NCBI GenBank assembly: GCA_049840935.1 | Contig: JASGJA010000007.1 | Location: forward strand, 1-64,000 | DNA: 64,000 nucleotides | Source: Mesorhizobium_G sp049840935 | GTDB taxonomy: Bacteria; Pseudomonadota; Alphaproteobacteria; Rhizobiales; Rhizobiaceae | Direction of reading: 5' to 3' | In this document: positions 35,605 through 44,844 of the stretch, one piece after another | Layout of the letters: the number at the start of each line of letters is the position of its first letter | Position numbering within the stretch: the first letter of the stretch is position 1 | The notes under the pieces: model-generated | Databases searched by the model: none | Told to the model about the DNA's origin: nothing | Seen by the model: only the letters and a program-made list of their open reading frames with translations | Made by a program: the position numbers and the translations under genes

Positions 35605-35648
35605 TGCAGTTCTCCTAAAGCTCTAATTTCTGTGTTCGATTTCCGGTC

Positions 35649-35984
35649 TCATCGATGGACGAGATCGGCGTCTTTTCTTCCTTCATTGACCGCCTCGTGA
35701 TGCCGGATCACGTTGGCAATCAGGAAATTCAGGAACTTCTCAACGAAGTCGGGATTGAAGCGCGCGTCTTCGGCCAAACGGCGCAGGCGCGCGATCTGCT
35801 CGCTCTCGCGAACCTTGTCAGCAGGCGGCAGACCATGCTGCGCCTTGAGGTGGCTGACTGCTTCCGTGCAGCGAAAGCGCTCGGCCAGCATGTAGACGAT
35901 CGCCGCGTCTATATTGTCGATCGATCCGCGCAGGTCTTTCAGCAGCACGCGCGCGCGTTCAACGTCTTCCTGTTCAGATGCCAT
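35649..35984 (-). CDS. chorismate mutase (AroQ class)
   Basis: This 111-residue all-helical AroQ-type mutase converts chorismate to prephenate for Phe and Tyr synthesis. It has the substrate-binding pattern LRGSIDNIDAAIVYMLAERF (first helix with Arg and Asp), then Lys in SHLKAQHGLPPAD and the C-terminal FLNFLIANVIRHHEAV. Placement between ffh and rpsP is usual in this order of bacteria. Confidence 0.9.
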   Translation of the reverse strand: MASEQEDVERARVLLKDLRGSIDNIDAAIVYMLAERFRCTEAVSHLKAQHGLPPADKVRESEQIARLRRLAEDARFNPDFVEKFLNFLIANVIRHHEAVNEGRKDADLVHR

Positions 35985-35993
35985 CCTTACCCC

Positions 35994-37575
35994 TCACTTT
36001 TTCTTTCCAAGTCCGGGCAGACCGCCGGGGCCGCCAAGACCCGGTAATTTCATTCCACCCGGCAAGCCTGGAAGGCCGCCACCGCCAAGACCGGGAAGCC
36101 CTCCCGGCAAACCTTTACCAAGGCCCGCTGCTTCCGCCTGCTTTTGCAGCGCTTCGAGCTGCTTCGGATCCATCTTGGAAAGGTCAGGCATTCCGCCCAT
36201 GCCACCCATGCCGCCGAGGCCCATCTTGGAAGCGAGACCGCCCATCATCTGGCGCATCATGCCGCCGCCTTTGCCCTTGCCGCCCATGGCCTTCATCATG
36301 TCGGCCATGCCGCGATGCATTTTCAGCAGGCGGTTGATCTCAGCAGCATCGGTGCCAGAACCGGCGGCGATGCGCTTCTTGCGGCTGTGCTTGAGCATGT
36401 CGGGATTGGCGCGCTCGGCCTTGGTCATCGATGAGATGATTGCGAGCTGCCGCTTGAACATGGAGTCATCCAGCCCCGCCGCCGCCATCTGATCCTTCAT
36501 TTTGCCAACGCCGGGCATCATGCCCATAATGCCGCCCATACCGCCCATCTTTTGCATCTGGCGAAGCTGATCACCAAGATCGTCGAGATCGAATTTGCCC
36601 GACTGCATCTTCTTGGCCATCGCCGCCGCTTTTTCGGCATCGATATGTTCCGCAGCTTTTTCTACCAGCGAAACGATGTCGCCCATGCCGAGAATGCGGT
36701 CGGCGATGCGCTTGGGATAAAACTCCTCAAGCCCTTCCATCTTTTCGCCGGTGCCGATCAGCTTGATCGGCTTGCCCGTAACCGCGCGCATGGAAAGCGC
36801 CGCGCCGCCGCGACCGTCGCCGTCCATACGGGTCAGGACAATGCCCGTGATACCAACGCGCGAGTCGAAATTCGTGGCGAGGTTCACAGCGTCCTGACCG
36901 GTCAACGAGTTCGGCTACCAGCAGAATTTCATGTGGGTTAGCGGCCTTCTTGATGTCGGCCATTTCGACCATCAAAGGCTCGTCAATATGCGTGCGGCCA
37001 GCAGTGTCGAGGATCACCACATCATGCCCGCCAAGCTTCGCAGCCTGAACGGCGCGGCGCGCAATTTCCACCGGACCTTGGCCCACAATGATCGGCAGTG
37101 TTGCGACATGCACCTGCTCGCCCAATTGGCGAAGCTGCTCCTGCGCCGCGGGACGACGCGTGTCAAGCGAGGCCATCAAGACCTTCTTGCCCTGCTTCTC
37201 GGTCATCCGCTTGGCGATCTTGGCCGAAGTCGTGGTCTTACCGGAGCCTTGCAGGCCGACCATCATGAGAACCACTGGCGCAGGCGCATTCAGGTCGATG
37301 GGAACGCCTTCCGCGCCAAGCATATCGACAAGCTCGTCATGGACGATCTTGACGACCATCTGTCCGGGCTTGATCGACTTGAGAACTTCCGCGCCAACTG
37401 CCTTGGACCGGATCTTGTCCACAAAAGAGCGGATCACATCGATCTGCACATCGGCCTCGATCAGCGCGCGGCGCACTTCGCGCAGCGCTGCCGCGACGTC
37501 TGCTTCCGACAGCGCGCCTCGTCCAGTCAGATTGTTCAGGATTGAGCCTAGGCGTTCCTGAAGTGATTCAAACAT
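35994..37575 (-). CDS. ffh: signal recognition particle protein Ffh (frameshifted in this sequence)
   Basis: This SRP GTPase binds 4.5S RNA and signal sequences and docks to FtsY. The N domain is followed by the G domain with P-loop GLQGSGKTTTSAKI, and DTRRPAAQEQLRQL and DTAGRTHID motifs lie in the upstream frame. The rest of the G domain (GIVLTRMDGDGRGGAALS) and the Met/Gly-rich M domain lie in the downstream frame. At 36910 a doubled base (GACTC read as GAACTC on this strand) separates LLVA from LTGQDAVNLATNF. Removing it gives 526 residues. Because Ffh is essential, a sequencing error is far more likely than a null gene. The start at 37575 follows AAGGAAG. Confidence 0.95.
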
Positions 37576-37651
37576 CCAAATCTTCCTTGTCTCTGGCTTA
37601 AGCCCGAGAGGTAGGGTGCCAGCGAAGCTCCGGCAACAAACCGCCAAAACC

Positions 37652-37760
37652 AAAAAGCACCCGGGGGCGCATCGCGCTGCCGGGTGTTGGCCTCCGGGAT
37701 CTGTTTATACCTCTAAGGGGTCCCGGTCGGCGGCTCGGAGTGAAACTCGTCGCTGAATTG
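37652..37760 (-). ncRNA. candidate small RNA gene just upstream of ffh
   Basis: A promoter-like pair (TTGACT, 17-base spacer, TGTAAG) starts three bases after the CPBP-protein stop. A strong hairpin (37658-37664 with 37680-37686) followed by five T ends the unit, giving an RNA of about 105 bases. An internal stem CCGGGA/TCCCGG encloses an AT-richer loop. The apical GGAAG/AGCAGCC motif of SRP RNA is missing, so it is not an obvious 4.5S RNA. It could be a small RNA or a terminated leader of ffh. Confidence 0.45.
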
Positions 37761-37765
37761 CTGCG

Positions 37766-37794
37766 CTTACACCGCGAAACGTAACGAAAGTCAA
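37766..37794 (-). promoter_or_regulatory. promoter-like -35/-10 pair upstream of the candidate small RNA and ffh
   Basis: TTGACT at 37794-37789 and TGTAAG at 37771-37766 are separated by 17 bases on the minus strand. It begins right after the CPBP gene's stop codon and would start RNA near 37760. Confidence 0.5.
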
Positions 37795-37796
37795 GC

Positions 37797-38723
37797 TTAA
37801 GTGGACGAAACGTCCACTTTCAACGGCGAGCGTGAATGTAAAAGCAGCGCCGCCGTTATTCCAACGCAGATGACACCAACCGCGCCGAGAGCGAACGCGA
37901 AATCATTGCCCATAATGGGGTCATTGATCGGCACGCCGCGGAACAGAGCCAGACCTGCAAACTCATCCTGATGCGCCACCAGCGCAAAGCCAAACAGATT
38001 ATTGCCCATGTGAACACCGAATGCTGCGCCGAGATTTCCGGTTAGCCAGACCAGAAACATCAACAGCACTGTCAGCGTGCCGATGCTGATAAGGACCAAA
38101 ACCAGTTGCGACGCGGACATTTGCGACGTGAGATGCAAGCAAACGAACACGATGCTCGGCAGCACCGCCCAAATCAAAGGGCTGCGGAAACGATTGGCGA
38201 GATTGCGCGGCAGATAGCCCCGAAAGAGCAGTTCTTCCGCAGAAGTCTGCACAAAACACAGCAAAAGAATGGGCACGATGAAAACGAGCCATGTGCCGAT
38301 ATCGAGTGCCGTTCGTTCAAATTGCGGATTGAGAACGTAGATCAGGATTTCGGAGAGCACCGAAGTCAGCAAAACCGCGAGCAATCCCTTCGCGAAATCA
38401 CTAAAATTGATGCGACGGTCTGCGCCGAGCACGTTGCTGAACCGTTCGCGGTGGACAAAGCGCGTTGCAATCCACACACCTATCCATATACCTAGGAAAC
38501 TCCCAAGGGTCGCCAGCGTGCCGATCTTTGAGCTGAAGAAGGCCAGTGGATCGGCAGTCGGGTCGAGAAGCGCGGGCAAACCGGCGAGCAATGAAGTGCC
38601 GAGCCAGCACAGACCGATAATGATTATACCGAACAGCAAGCGCCACAGACTGACCCGTTGCGGCGGGCTGGATCGGTAGGCTTCAAAGGCAGGGCTGTGC
38701 ATGGCTGATTGATCCGGTTCCAC
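37797..38723 (-). CDS. CPBP family intramembrane metalloprotease
   Basis: This 308-residue protein has about eight membrane helices. The CPBP (Abi) motifs are complete: QTSAEELLFRGYLPRNLANR with the EExxxR core, the first His in VCLHLTSQMS and the second in FGVHMGNNLFG. Such enzymes resemble Rce1 and cleave within membranes; bacterial substrates are mostly unknown. It precedes ffh but is separated from it by a promoter and terminator. Confidence 0.88.
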   Translation of the reverse strand: MEPDQSAMHSPAFEAYRSSPPQRVSLWRLLFGIIIIGLCWLGTSLLAGLPALLDPTADPLAFFSSKIGTLATLGSFLGIWIGVWIATRFVHRERFSNVLGADRRINFSDFAKGLLAVLLTSVLSEILIYVLNPQFERTALDIGTWLVFIVPILLLCFVQTSAEELLFRGYLPRNLANRFRSPLIWAVLPSIVFVCLHLTSQMSASQLVLVLISIGTLTVLLMFLVWLTGNLGAAFGVHMGNNLFGFALVAHQDEFAGLALFRGVPINDPIMGNDFAFALGAVGVICVGITAALLLHSRSPLKVDVSST

Positions 38724-38965
38724 TAAGACAACTATAGATAGGCAGGTTCCGGTTACTGACAGGTCAACTGCGCGGAAGCGTCACGCGCGCAACACTCGCG
38801 CCTAATTGAATGCGTAGTGAATGCATTTTGTGTAACAAAACACTTGATTGCGCCTCATTTCTTGGTTGTAAGCCCGTTAACGACGTTGCGTTTAGTGTGT
38901 GATTTGCGGTGCGCGGAGCATTCGTCACTACGACCTAAAGAACCTTGATTTTCAGGAGAGATTTC

Positions 38966-39775
38966 ATGGCAGGACGTGCCAGAAGCGTTTTGTTTGCCGC
39001 TCTTTTTCTTGGCGGTTTCAGTGGCGGCGCAGTCGCAGCCGAGTGCGGCAAGACCAGTTCCGGGTTTGAAGCCTGGAAAGCAAGCTTTGCGCAGGAAGCT
39101 GCTGCTCAGGGCGTTGGCCGTAAGGGCTTATCCGCGTTGGCAGGCGCAAGCTATGCAAATGCCACCATCAACGCGGATCGCAACCAGAAGAGCTTCAAGC
39201 TTTCATTCGACGCTTTCATGAAAAAGCGGGGTGCGTCAGCTATCATCTCCAAAGGCAAGCAAATGAAGCGCTCGAATGCCGCGCTCTTTGCCAATATCGA
39301 GCAGCGCTACGGAGTGCCCCCGGGACCGTTGATTGCCATCTGGGGCATGGAAACAGGGTTCGGCAGCTATATGGGCAAGCAGAACACGATTTCCGCCATC
39401 ACGACGCTGGCTTATGATTGCCGTCGCCCCGACTATTTCAAGCCGCACGCAATCGCAGCGCTCAAGCTGGTGGACAAGGGTACGCTTAGCTCGTCATCCG
39501 TCGGCGCGATGCATGGCGAAGTTGGCCACACGCAGTTCCTGCCCGGCAACGTGCTTCGCTACGGCGTCAATGGCGGCGGCGGTGGCGGCGTCGACCTGCG
39601 CGAAAAGACTGACGCCCTTGCCTCGACCGCAAACTTCCTGCGCGGTCATGGCTGGCAGCCGGGTGCTGGTTACCAGCCGGGACAGCCAAACTTCGCAGCA
39701 ATTCAGGGCTGGAACGCCGCAAGCGTCTATCAGCAGGCCATTGCAGCCATCGGCGCGGCAATCGACGGCGGCTGA
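38966..39775 (+). CDS. lytic murein transglycosylase (SLT type 2, MltB-like)
   Basis: The 269-residue periplasmic enzyme has a signal peptide (about 1-22, ending GGAVAAECG). The catalytic Glu is in AIWGMETGFGSYMGKQNT, and the substrate groove segments are GAMHGEVGHTQFLPGNVLRY and STANFLRGHGWQPGAGY. It cleaves peptidoglycan glycan strands with formation of anhydro-muramic ends. Unlike E. coli MltB it lacks a lipobox cysteine at the cleavage site start (only AEC), so it may be soluble. The ATG at 38966 follows CAGGAGAG. Confidence 0.9.
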   Translation: MAGRARSVLFAALFLGGFSGGAVAAECGKTSSGFEAWKASFAQEAAAQGVGRKGLSALAGASYANATINADRNQKSFKLSFDAFMKKRGASAIISKGKQMKRSNAALFANIEQRYGVPPGPLIAIWGMETGFGSYMGKQNTISAITTLAYDCRRPDYFKPHAIAALKLVDKGTLSSSSVGAMHGEVGHTQFLPGNVLRYGVNGGGGGGVDLREKTDALASTANFLRGHGWQPGAGYQPGQPNFAAIQGWNAASVYQQAIAAIGAAIDGG

Positions 39776-39794
39776 TAGTTTCAAAGACAGAAAC

Positions 39795-39824
39795 AAAAAA
39801 GCCGGCTTTGCGCCGGCTTTTTTA
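39795..39824. terminator. bidirectional terminator between the transglycosylase gene and argG
   Basis: The perfect stem GCCGGC/GCCGGC (5-base loop) is flanked by six A on the left and six T on the right. Confidence 0.88.
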
Positions 39825-39842
39825 TTAGGGTGATTGCACCAC

Positions 39843-41066
39843 TTATTTTTTGCGGTCGCGCGCGGCCAGCGTGCGAAGGCGCAGGGCGTTGAGGCGGATA
39901 AAGCCCGCAGCGTCCTTCTGATCATACGCGCCGCGATCATCTTCGAACGTCACCAAGGCGTCGCTGTAGAGCGACTTCGGCGAACGGCGGCCCGTCACGA
40001 TCACATTTCCCTTGTAGAGCTTGAGGCGGACCTCGCCTTCGACATCGGTCTGGCTCTTGTCGATAAGTGCCTGCAACATTTCGCGCTCTGGCGAGTACCA
40101 GAAGCCATTATAGACCAGCTCCGCATAACGCGGCATCAGCTCATCCTTGAGATGTGCAGCGCCGCGATCGAGTGTAATCGACTCGATGGCGCGGTGCGCC
40201 ACGATCAGGATCGTGCCGCCAGGCGTTTCGTAAACACCGCGCGACTTCATACCAACGAAGCGATTTTCGACCAGATCGAGACGTCCAATGCCATTGTCGC
40301 GACCAAGATCGTTCAGCGCGGCAAACAGCGTTGCCGGAGACATTTCCTTGCCGTTCAAAGCAACCGGATCGCCATTCTTGAACGTCAGCGTGATTTCCGT
40401 CACCGCATCTGGCGCGTCCATAGGCGAAACAGTGCGCTGATGCACATATTCCGGGGGCTCCTGCCACGGATCTTCCAGCACCTTACCTTCGGATGAAGAG
40501 TGCAACAGATTGGCGTCCACCGAGAACGGCGCTTCGCCCTGCTTGTCCTTGGCAATCGGAATCTGGTGATCGCGTGCGAAATTCAGCAAATCGGTGCGCG
40601 ACTTGAACGACCAATCACGCCAAGGCGCAATGACCTTGATGTCCGGGTTCAGCGCGTAAGCCGAAAGCTCGAACCGCACCTGATCGTTGCCTTTACCAGT
40701 CGCGCCATGCGCGATGGCGTCAGCGCCAGTCTCGCGAGCAATCTCGACCAGATGCTTGGAAATCAGCGGTCGCGCAATCGACGTGCCGAGCAGATAGACA
40801 CCCTCATACTGCGCATTGGCGCGGAACATCGGGAAAACGAAATCCTTGACGAACTCTTCGCGCACATCGCGGATGTAGATTTCCTTGATGCCGAGCAGTT
40901 CGGCTTTCTTGCGCGCGGGCTCCAGTTCGCCGCCCTGTCCGAGATCGGCGGTAAAGGTCACGACCTCCGCGCCCAACTCGGTTTGCAACCACTTGAGAAT
41001 GATGGAAGTGTCGAGCCCACCCGAATAGGCAAGCACCACCTTCTTGACGTCTTTCGGCTTTGCCAT
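39843..41066 (-). CDS. argG: argininosuccinate synthase
   Basis: This 407-residue enzyme joins citrulline and aspartate with ATP in arginine synthesis. The N-type ATP pyrophosphatase loop VLAYSGGLDTSIILKWL, the AHGATGKGNDQVRFE segment and the aspartate/citrulline site SIARPLISKHLVEIA are present. It converges with the transglycosylase gene on a shared terminator. Confidence 0.97.
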   Translation of the reverse strand: MAKPKDVKKVVLAYSGGLDTSIILKWLQTELGAEVVTFTADLGQGGELEPARKKAELLGIKEIYIRDVREEFVKDFVFPMFRANAQYEGVYLLGTSIARPLISKHLVEIARETGADAIAHGATGKGNDQVRFELSAYALNPDIKVIAPWRDWSFKSRTDLLNFARDHQIPIAKDKQGEAPFSVDANLLHSSSEGKVLEDPWQEPPEYVHQRTVSPMDAPDAVTEITLTFKNGDPVALNGKEMSPATLFAALNDLGRDNGIGRLDLVENRFVGMKSRGVYETPGGTILIVAHRAIESITLDRGAAHLKDELMPRYAELVYNGFWYSPEREMLQALIDKSQTDVEGEVRLKLYKGNVIVTGRRSPKSLYSDALVTFEDDRGAYDQKDAAGFIRLNALRLRTLAARDRKK

Positions 41067-41245
41067 TCACGACCCCAATAGCATGGAAATAATGTTGCCC
41101 GCGCTTTAGCGATTTACGGGCATGGGGGCAAGCGGCCCGACAACGCTGGCCCTGCAATCCTTTGCCTGTGTCACGAGATCGCCGCTGTTCAATTCGTCAC
41201 AAGATATGGCATAGAGCGCTGGCTTTTTACGCTATGAGCCATCAG

Positions 41246-41887
41246 ATGAGCTTCGTTCCCGATCTCTCCACTATCCTGCAATTCGCTGTGGCCACCTTTG
41301 TGACCTCAATCACGCCGGGGCCAGACATGACGCTGTTCGTTGGGCGCGCACTTTCCGAAGGTCGCGCTGCCGGCTTCGCCTGCCTCACTGGCGCACTGTC
41401 TGGAATTGTCATTCACACCGCGCTGGTTGCGCTCGGTCTGTCCGCGCTGATCGTTGCCTCGCCGCAGGCATTCCTCGCGCTCAAAATTGGCGGTGCAGGT
41501 TATCTCGTCTGGCTCGCCTATCAGGCGCTATGGCATGGCTCCGCATTCTCGCCCGACGCCACACCTCGTGCACCGCGCGCATTCTACAAAAACTGGGCGA
41601 CCGGCGTCGGCATCAATCTGATGAACCCGAAGATCATTCTTTTCTTCATGACCTTCCTGCCGCAGTTCGTTTCGGCTCACGATCCTCATGCGCCGGGCAA
41701 GCTGTTCTTCCTCGGCATGATGTTCATCGTGCTGTCGCTGCCGGTGACAATTCCAATCGTCATTGCAGCAGACAAATTTGCGGCTCTTCTGCGCAAGAGC
41801 CCGCGCGTGACACGCATTGTCGATTATCTGTTTGCAGGCGTTTTCTCAGCCTTCGCGCTGAAGATACTCACCGCACAAGCGAAGTAG
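41246..41887 (+). CDS. LysE/RhtB family translocator
   Basis: This is a 213-residue exporter with six membrane helices and the family N-terminal motif VATFVTSITPGPDMTLFVGR. The LMNPKIILFFMTFLPQFV segment is also typical. Members export amino acids or homoserine lactones; specificity is not readable. MSFVPD at 41246 is the usual start in relatives; an ATG at 41234, four codons upstream, is possible, and neither has a strong ribosome site. Downstream lies a palindromic repeat. Confidence 0.87.
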   Translation: MSFVPDLSTILQFAVATFVTSITPGPDMTLFVGRALSEGRAAGFACLTGALSGIVIHTALVALGLSALIVASPQAFLALKIGGAGYLVWLAYQALWHGSAFSPDATPRAPRAFYKNWATGVGINLMNPKIILFFMTFLPQFVSAHDPHAPGKLFFLGMMFIVLSLPVTIPIVIAADKFAALLRKSPRVTRIVDYLFAGVFSAFALKILTAQAK

Positions 41888-41904
41888 AATCCATAAACGC
41901 TCTC

Positions 41905-41978
41905 CCGTCATGCTCGGGCTTGTCCCGAGCATCCGCAGCGTTGCCAAATGGCCGTCGGCACAAGGCCGAGAATGACGG
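41905..41978. repeat. palindromic intergenic repeat between lysE-like gene and rlmN
   Basis: Outer arms CCGTCAT and ATGACGG enclose a strong hairpin (GCTCGGG with CCCGAGC, 41912-41930) and a second weaker one near GGCCGTCGGCACAAGGCCG. The structure and its place between convergent genes mark it as a REP-like element that could also serve as terminator for both. Confidence 0.6.
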
Positions 41979-41994
41979 AACGCTGTATGGATGG

Positions 41995-43230
41995 CTACCA
42001 GCTTTCGCCGTGATTGGCGATCATCATAGCTTCGAGCGCAAGGCGCTCGTGCTTTTTCAGCCGTTCCGACTCGGACTTGAGCTGCCCGCAAGCGGCGAGA
42101 ATATCGCGCCCGCGCGGCGTGCGGATCGGTGACGCATAGCCCGCATTGTTGATGTAGTCTGCAAACTTCTCGATCGTTTCCCAATCGGAGCACTGATAAT
42201 TCGTGCCGGGCCACGGATTGAACGGGATTAGATTGATCTTCGCCGGAATGCCCTTCAACAGATTTACCAATGCACGCGCATGGTCCAGCGAGTCGTTCAC
42301 GTCCTTGAGCATCACATATTCAAAGGTGATGCGTTTGGCATTCGACAGGCCGGGATATTTGCGGCAAGCGTCCATCAACTGTTGCAACGGAAACTTCTTG
42401 TTGATCGGCACGAGAAGGTCACGCAGATCATCATCCGGTGCGTGCAGCGAAATCGCCAGCATCACGCCGATCTCATCGCCAGTGCGGAAAATTTCGGGCA
42501 CAACGCCCGAAGTTGACAGCGTGATGCGGCGCTTGGAAAGCGACAGCCCATCGCCATCCGATGCAATCAGCAGCGCGTTCTTCACCGCCTCGAAATTATA
42601 AAGCGGTTCGCCCATGCCCATCATCACGATGTTGGACACCTTGCGGCCCTCCGCAGGAACGATTGCGCCATCGGGCGTGTCGCGGTCAGGAAAATCGCCC
42701 AGCCGGTCGCGCGCCGTCAGCAATTGGGCCAGAATTTCTTCCGAAGTGAGATTACGCACCAGCTTTTGCGTTCCCGTGTGGCAGAAGGAACAAGTCAGCG
42801 TGCACCCAACCTGCGAAGATATGCAGAGCGTGCCGCGCCCCTCTTCGGGAATGTAAACGGTCTCGATTTCGACTGGACGCCCGGCACCGCGCGGTGGGAA
42901 ACGAAACAGCCATTTGCGCGTGCCATCATTGGAAATCTGCTCTTCGACGATTTCGGGCCGCGCTATTGTAAAATGCTTCGCCAGCGTGGCGCGCAAATCC
43001 TTCGAGATATTAAACATATCATCGAAGCTTGAGACGCCGCGTACATAGAGCCAATGCCAAAGCTGCTGCACGCGCATACGCACCTGCCGCTCCGGCACAC
43101 CAACCCCGGCTAGAGCCTCGCCCATTTCCTCACGCGTCAGGCCGATGAGCGATTCTTTCGCAGGCATGGCGGCGCGTGCGGCAAGGGATGCACGCATTGC
43201 GTCGTCTTTGATATCGAGCGAGATCGTCAT
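41995..43230 (-). CDS. rlmN: 23S rRNA (adenine2503-C2)/tRNA (adenine37-C2) methyltransferase
   Basis: This 411-residue radical SAM enzyme methylates A2503 of 23S rRNA and A37 of some tRNAs. The 4Fe-4S motif CTLTCSFC, preceded by LCISSQVG, the SAM-side MMGMGEPLYNFE and the C-terminal active Cys in RDILAACGQLK are present. I chose the ATG at 43230 (MTISLDIKDDA); the longer frame to 43308 has no ribosome site. Confidence 0.95.
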   Translation of the reverse strand: MTISLDIKDDAMRASLAARAAMPAKESLIGLTREEMGEALAGVGVPERQVRMRVQQLWHWLYVRGVSSFDDMFNISKDLRATLAKHFTIARPEIVEEQISNDGTRKWLFRFPPRGAGRPVEIETVYIPEEGRGTLCISSQVGCTLTCSFCHTGTQKLVRNLTSEEILAQLLTARDRLGDFPDRDTPDGAIVPAEGRKVSNIVMMGMGEPLYNFEAVKNALLIASDGDGLSLSKRRITLSTSGVVPEIFRTGDEIGVMLAISLHAPDDDLRDLLVPINKKFPLQQLMDACRKYPGLSNAKRITFEYVMLKDVNDSLDHARALVNLLKGIPAKINLIPFNPWPGTNYQCSDWETIEKFADYINNAGYASPIRTPRGRDILAACGQLKSESERLKKHERLALEAMMIANHGESW

Positions 43231-43332
43231 GGCAGCCGTGAATATGGGAAATGAAGTTCGGTTTGTCGAACGCGCGCGGCCAATATCACGGAAATGACCG
43301 CGCGTCACCTGTATAACCGCCCACTTCCTTCG

Positions 43333-43378
43333 CCCCGTTTACGGGGAGAAGGTGGCCCGAAGGCTCGGATGAGGGGCA
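43333..43378. repeat. third copy of the CCCCTCATCCG intergenic repeat
   Basis: On the minus strand it reads GCCCCTCATCCGAGCC and further on CACCTTCTCCCCG, matching the copies at 23213-23358. It lies between the rlmN start and the lpd stop. Confidence 0.65.
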
Positions 43379-43388
43379 GCGTATCCCG

Positions 43389-44792
43389 TCAAATATGAAT
43401 CGGCTTGAAGAAGGTCGCCAGCGCAGCCTCGCGAACGGCTTCCGACATGGTCGGATGCGCGTGGCAGGTGCGCGCCAGATCTTCTGACGATCCGCCGAAT
43501 TCCATCAGCATGGCAGCTTCGTGGATCATCTCGCCCGCACCGAAGCCTAGAATATGCACGCCGAGCACGCGGTCCGTCTCCTTGTCGGCCAGCATCTTCA
43601 CGAAACCATCGGTATGAAGCATGGCGCGCGCGCGACCGTTGGCTGTGAACGGGAACTTGCCAACCTTGTAGGCCACGCCCTCGGCCTTCAACTGCTCTTC
43701 GGTCTTGCCGACAGAAGCGACCTCCGGGCTCGTATAGACGACGCTCGGAATCACGTCATAGTTCACATGACCGCGCTGACCGGCCATCATTTCGGCAACG
43801 GCAATACCTTCATCCTCCGCCTTGTGCGCAAGCATTGGGCCGAACGTCACGTCGCCAATTGCATAAATGCCCGGCACATTCGTGCGGCAATGCCCGTCCG
43901 TTTTTACGCGCCCGCGATCCATCGCGATGTCCTGCTGCTCCAGACCCAGCCCGTCCGTATATGGCCGACGTCCTGTCGAAATGAGCACCACGTCCGCTTC
44001 GATTGTTTCAGCAGCGCCACCCTTGACCGGCTCGAACGTAACCTTCGCGCCCTTCTTGGCCTTTTCCACTCCGGTGACTTTCGCGCCGAGCTTGAACTCA
44101 AAGCCTTGTTTCGCAAGCATGCGCTGGAATTGCTTGGACACCTCCCCGTCCATACCGCCAAGAATGGAATCCAGATATTCCACTACCGTGACCTTGGAGC
44201 CCAGACGCGCCCAGACAGAGCCCAGTTCAAGCCCGATCACGCCGCCTCCGACGACCACGAGCTTTTCCGGTATCTTGTCGAGCGAGAGGGCGCCGGTTGA
44301 GGACACGATTACCTTCTCGTCAATATCGACCGGCACACCCGGAATGCCTGCAACGTCCGAACCCGTTGCGATAACGATATTCGTCGTCTCGATTTCCTGC
44401 ATTTTGCCGTCGGCATCCGTAACGCCAACCAATCCCGGACCGAGAATTTTTCCGGTGCCACGGAAACTGTCGATCTTGTTCTTCTTGAACAGAAACGCGA
44501 CGCCACTGACATTGGCGTTCACCGTCGTGTCCTTATGCGTCATCATCTTCTTGAGGTTGACCTTCGGCTTGCCGACCTCGATGCCAAGCGTATCGAATGA
44601 ATGCTCGGCTTCAGCCAGCATTTCAGATGCGTGCAGCAGGGCCTTCGATGGAATGCAGCCTATATTGAGACAGGTTCCCCCAAACGTTTCGCGCTTCTCC
44701 ACGACGGCCACTTTCAGGCCGAGCTGCGCCGCCTTGATGGCGCACACATAACCACCGGGGCCGGAACCAATCACCACAACATCATAAGCCAT
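43389..44792 (-). CDS. lpd: dihydrolipoyl dehydrogenase (E3)
   Basis: This 467-residue FAD disulphide oxidoreductase reoxidises lipoamide for 2-oxoglutarate dehydrogenase. It has the FAD motif VVIGSGPGGYVCAIKAAQLG, redox cysteines in GGTCLNIGCIPSKALL, the NAD motif VVVGGGVIGLELGSVWARLG and the C-terminal catalytic His-Glu in CHAHPTMSEAVREA. Its place downstream of sucAB indicates the OGDH complex, with two unrelated small genes between. Confidence 0.96.
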   Translation of the reverse strand: MAYDVVVIGSGPGGYVCAIKAAQLGLKVAVVEKRETFGGTCLNIGCIPSKALLHASEMLAEAEHSFDTLGIEVGKPKVNLKKMMTHKDTTVNANVSGVAFLFKKNKIDSFRGTGKILGPGLVGVTDADGKMQEIETTNIVIATGSDVAGIPGVPVDIDEKVIVSSTGALSLDKIPEKLVVVGGGVIGLELGSVWARLGSKVTVVEYLDSILGGMDGEVSKQFQRMLAKQGFEFKLGAKVTGVEKAKKGAKVTFEPVKGGAAETIEADVVLISTGRRPYTDGLGLEQQDIAMDRGRVKTDGHCRTNVPGIYAIGDVTFGPMLAHKAEDEGIAVAEMMAGQRGHVNYDVIPSVVYTSPEVASVGKTEEQLKAEGVAYKVGKFPFTANGRARAMLHTDGFVKMLADKETDRVLGVHILGFGAGEMIHEAAMLMEFGGSSEDLARTCHAHPTMSEAVREAALATFFKPIHI

Positions 44793-44844
44793 AATGCACC
44801 CTTTATCGTCCTGTTGCGCTGCCCGTATCGGGCACGCCCGCCAA

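Noticed and set aside
35994..37575. Programmed frameshifting in ffh
   Set aside because: There is no slippery heptamer with a downstream structure, the extra base sits in a GANTC word, and ffh is not known to use frameshifting.
37652..37794. 4.5S SRP RNA upstream of ffh
   Set aside because: The transcript lacks the conserved apical GGAAG and AGCAGCC motif of SRP RNA on either strand.
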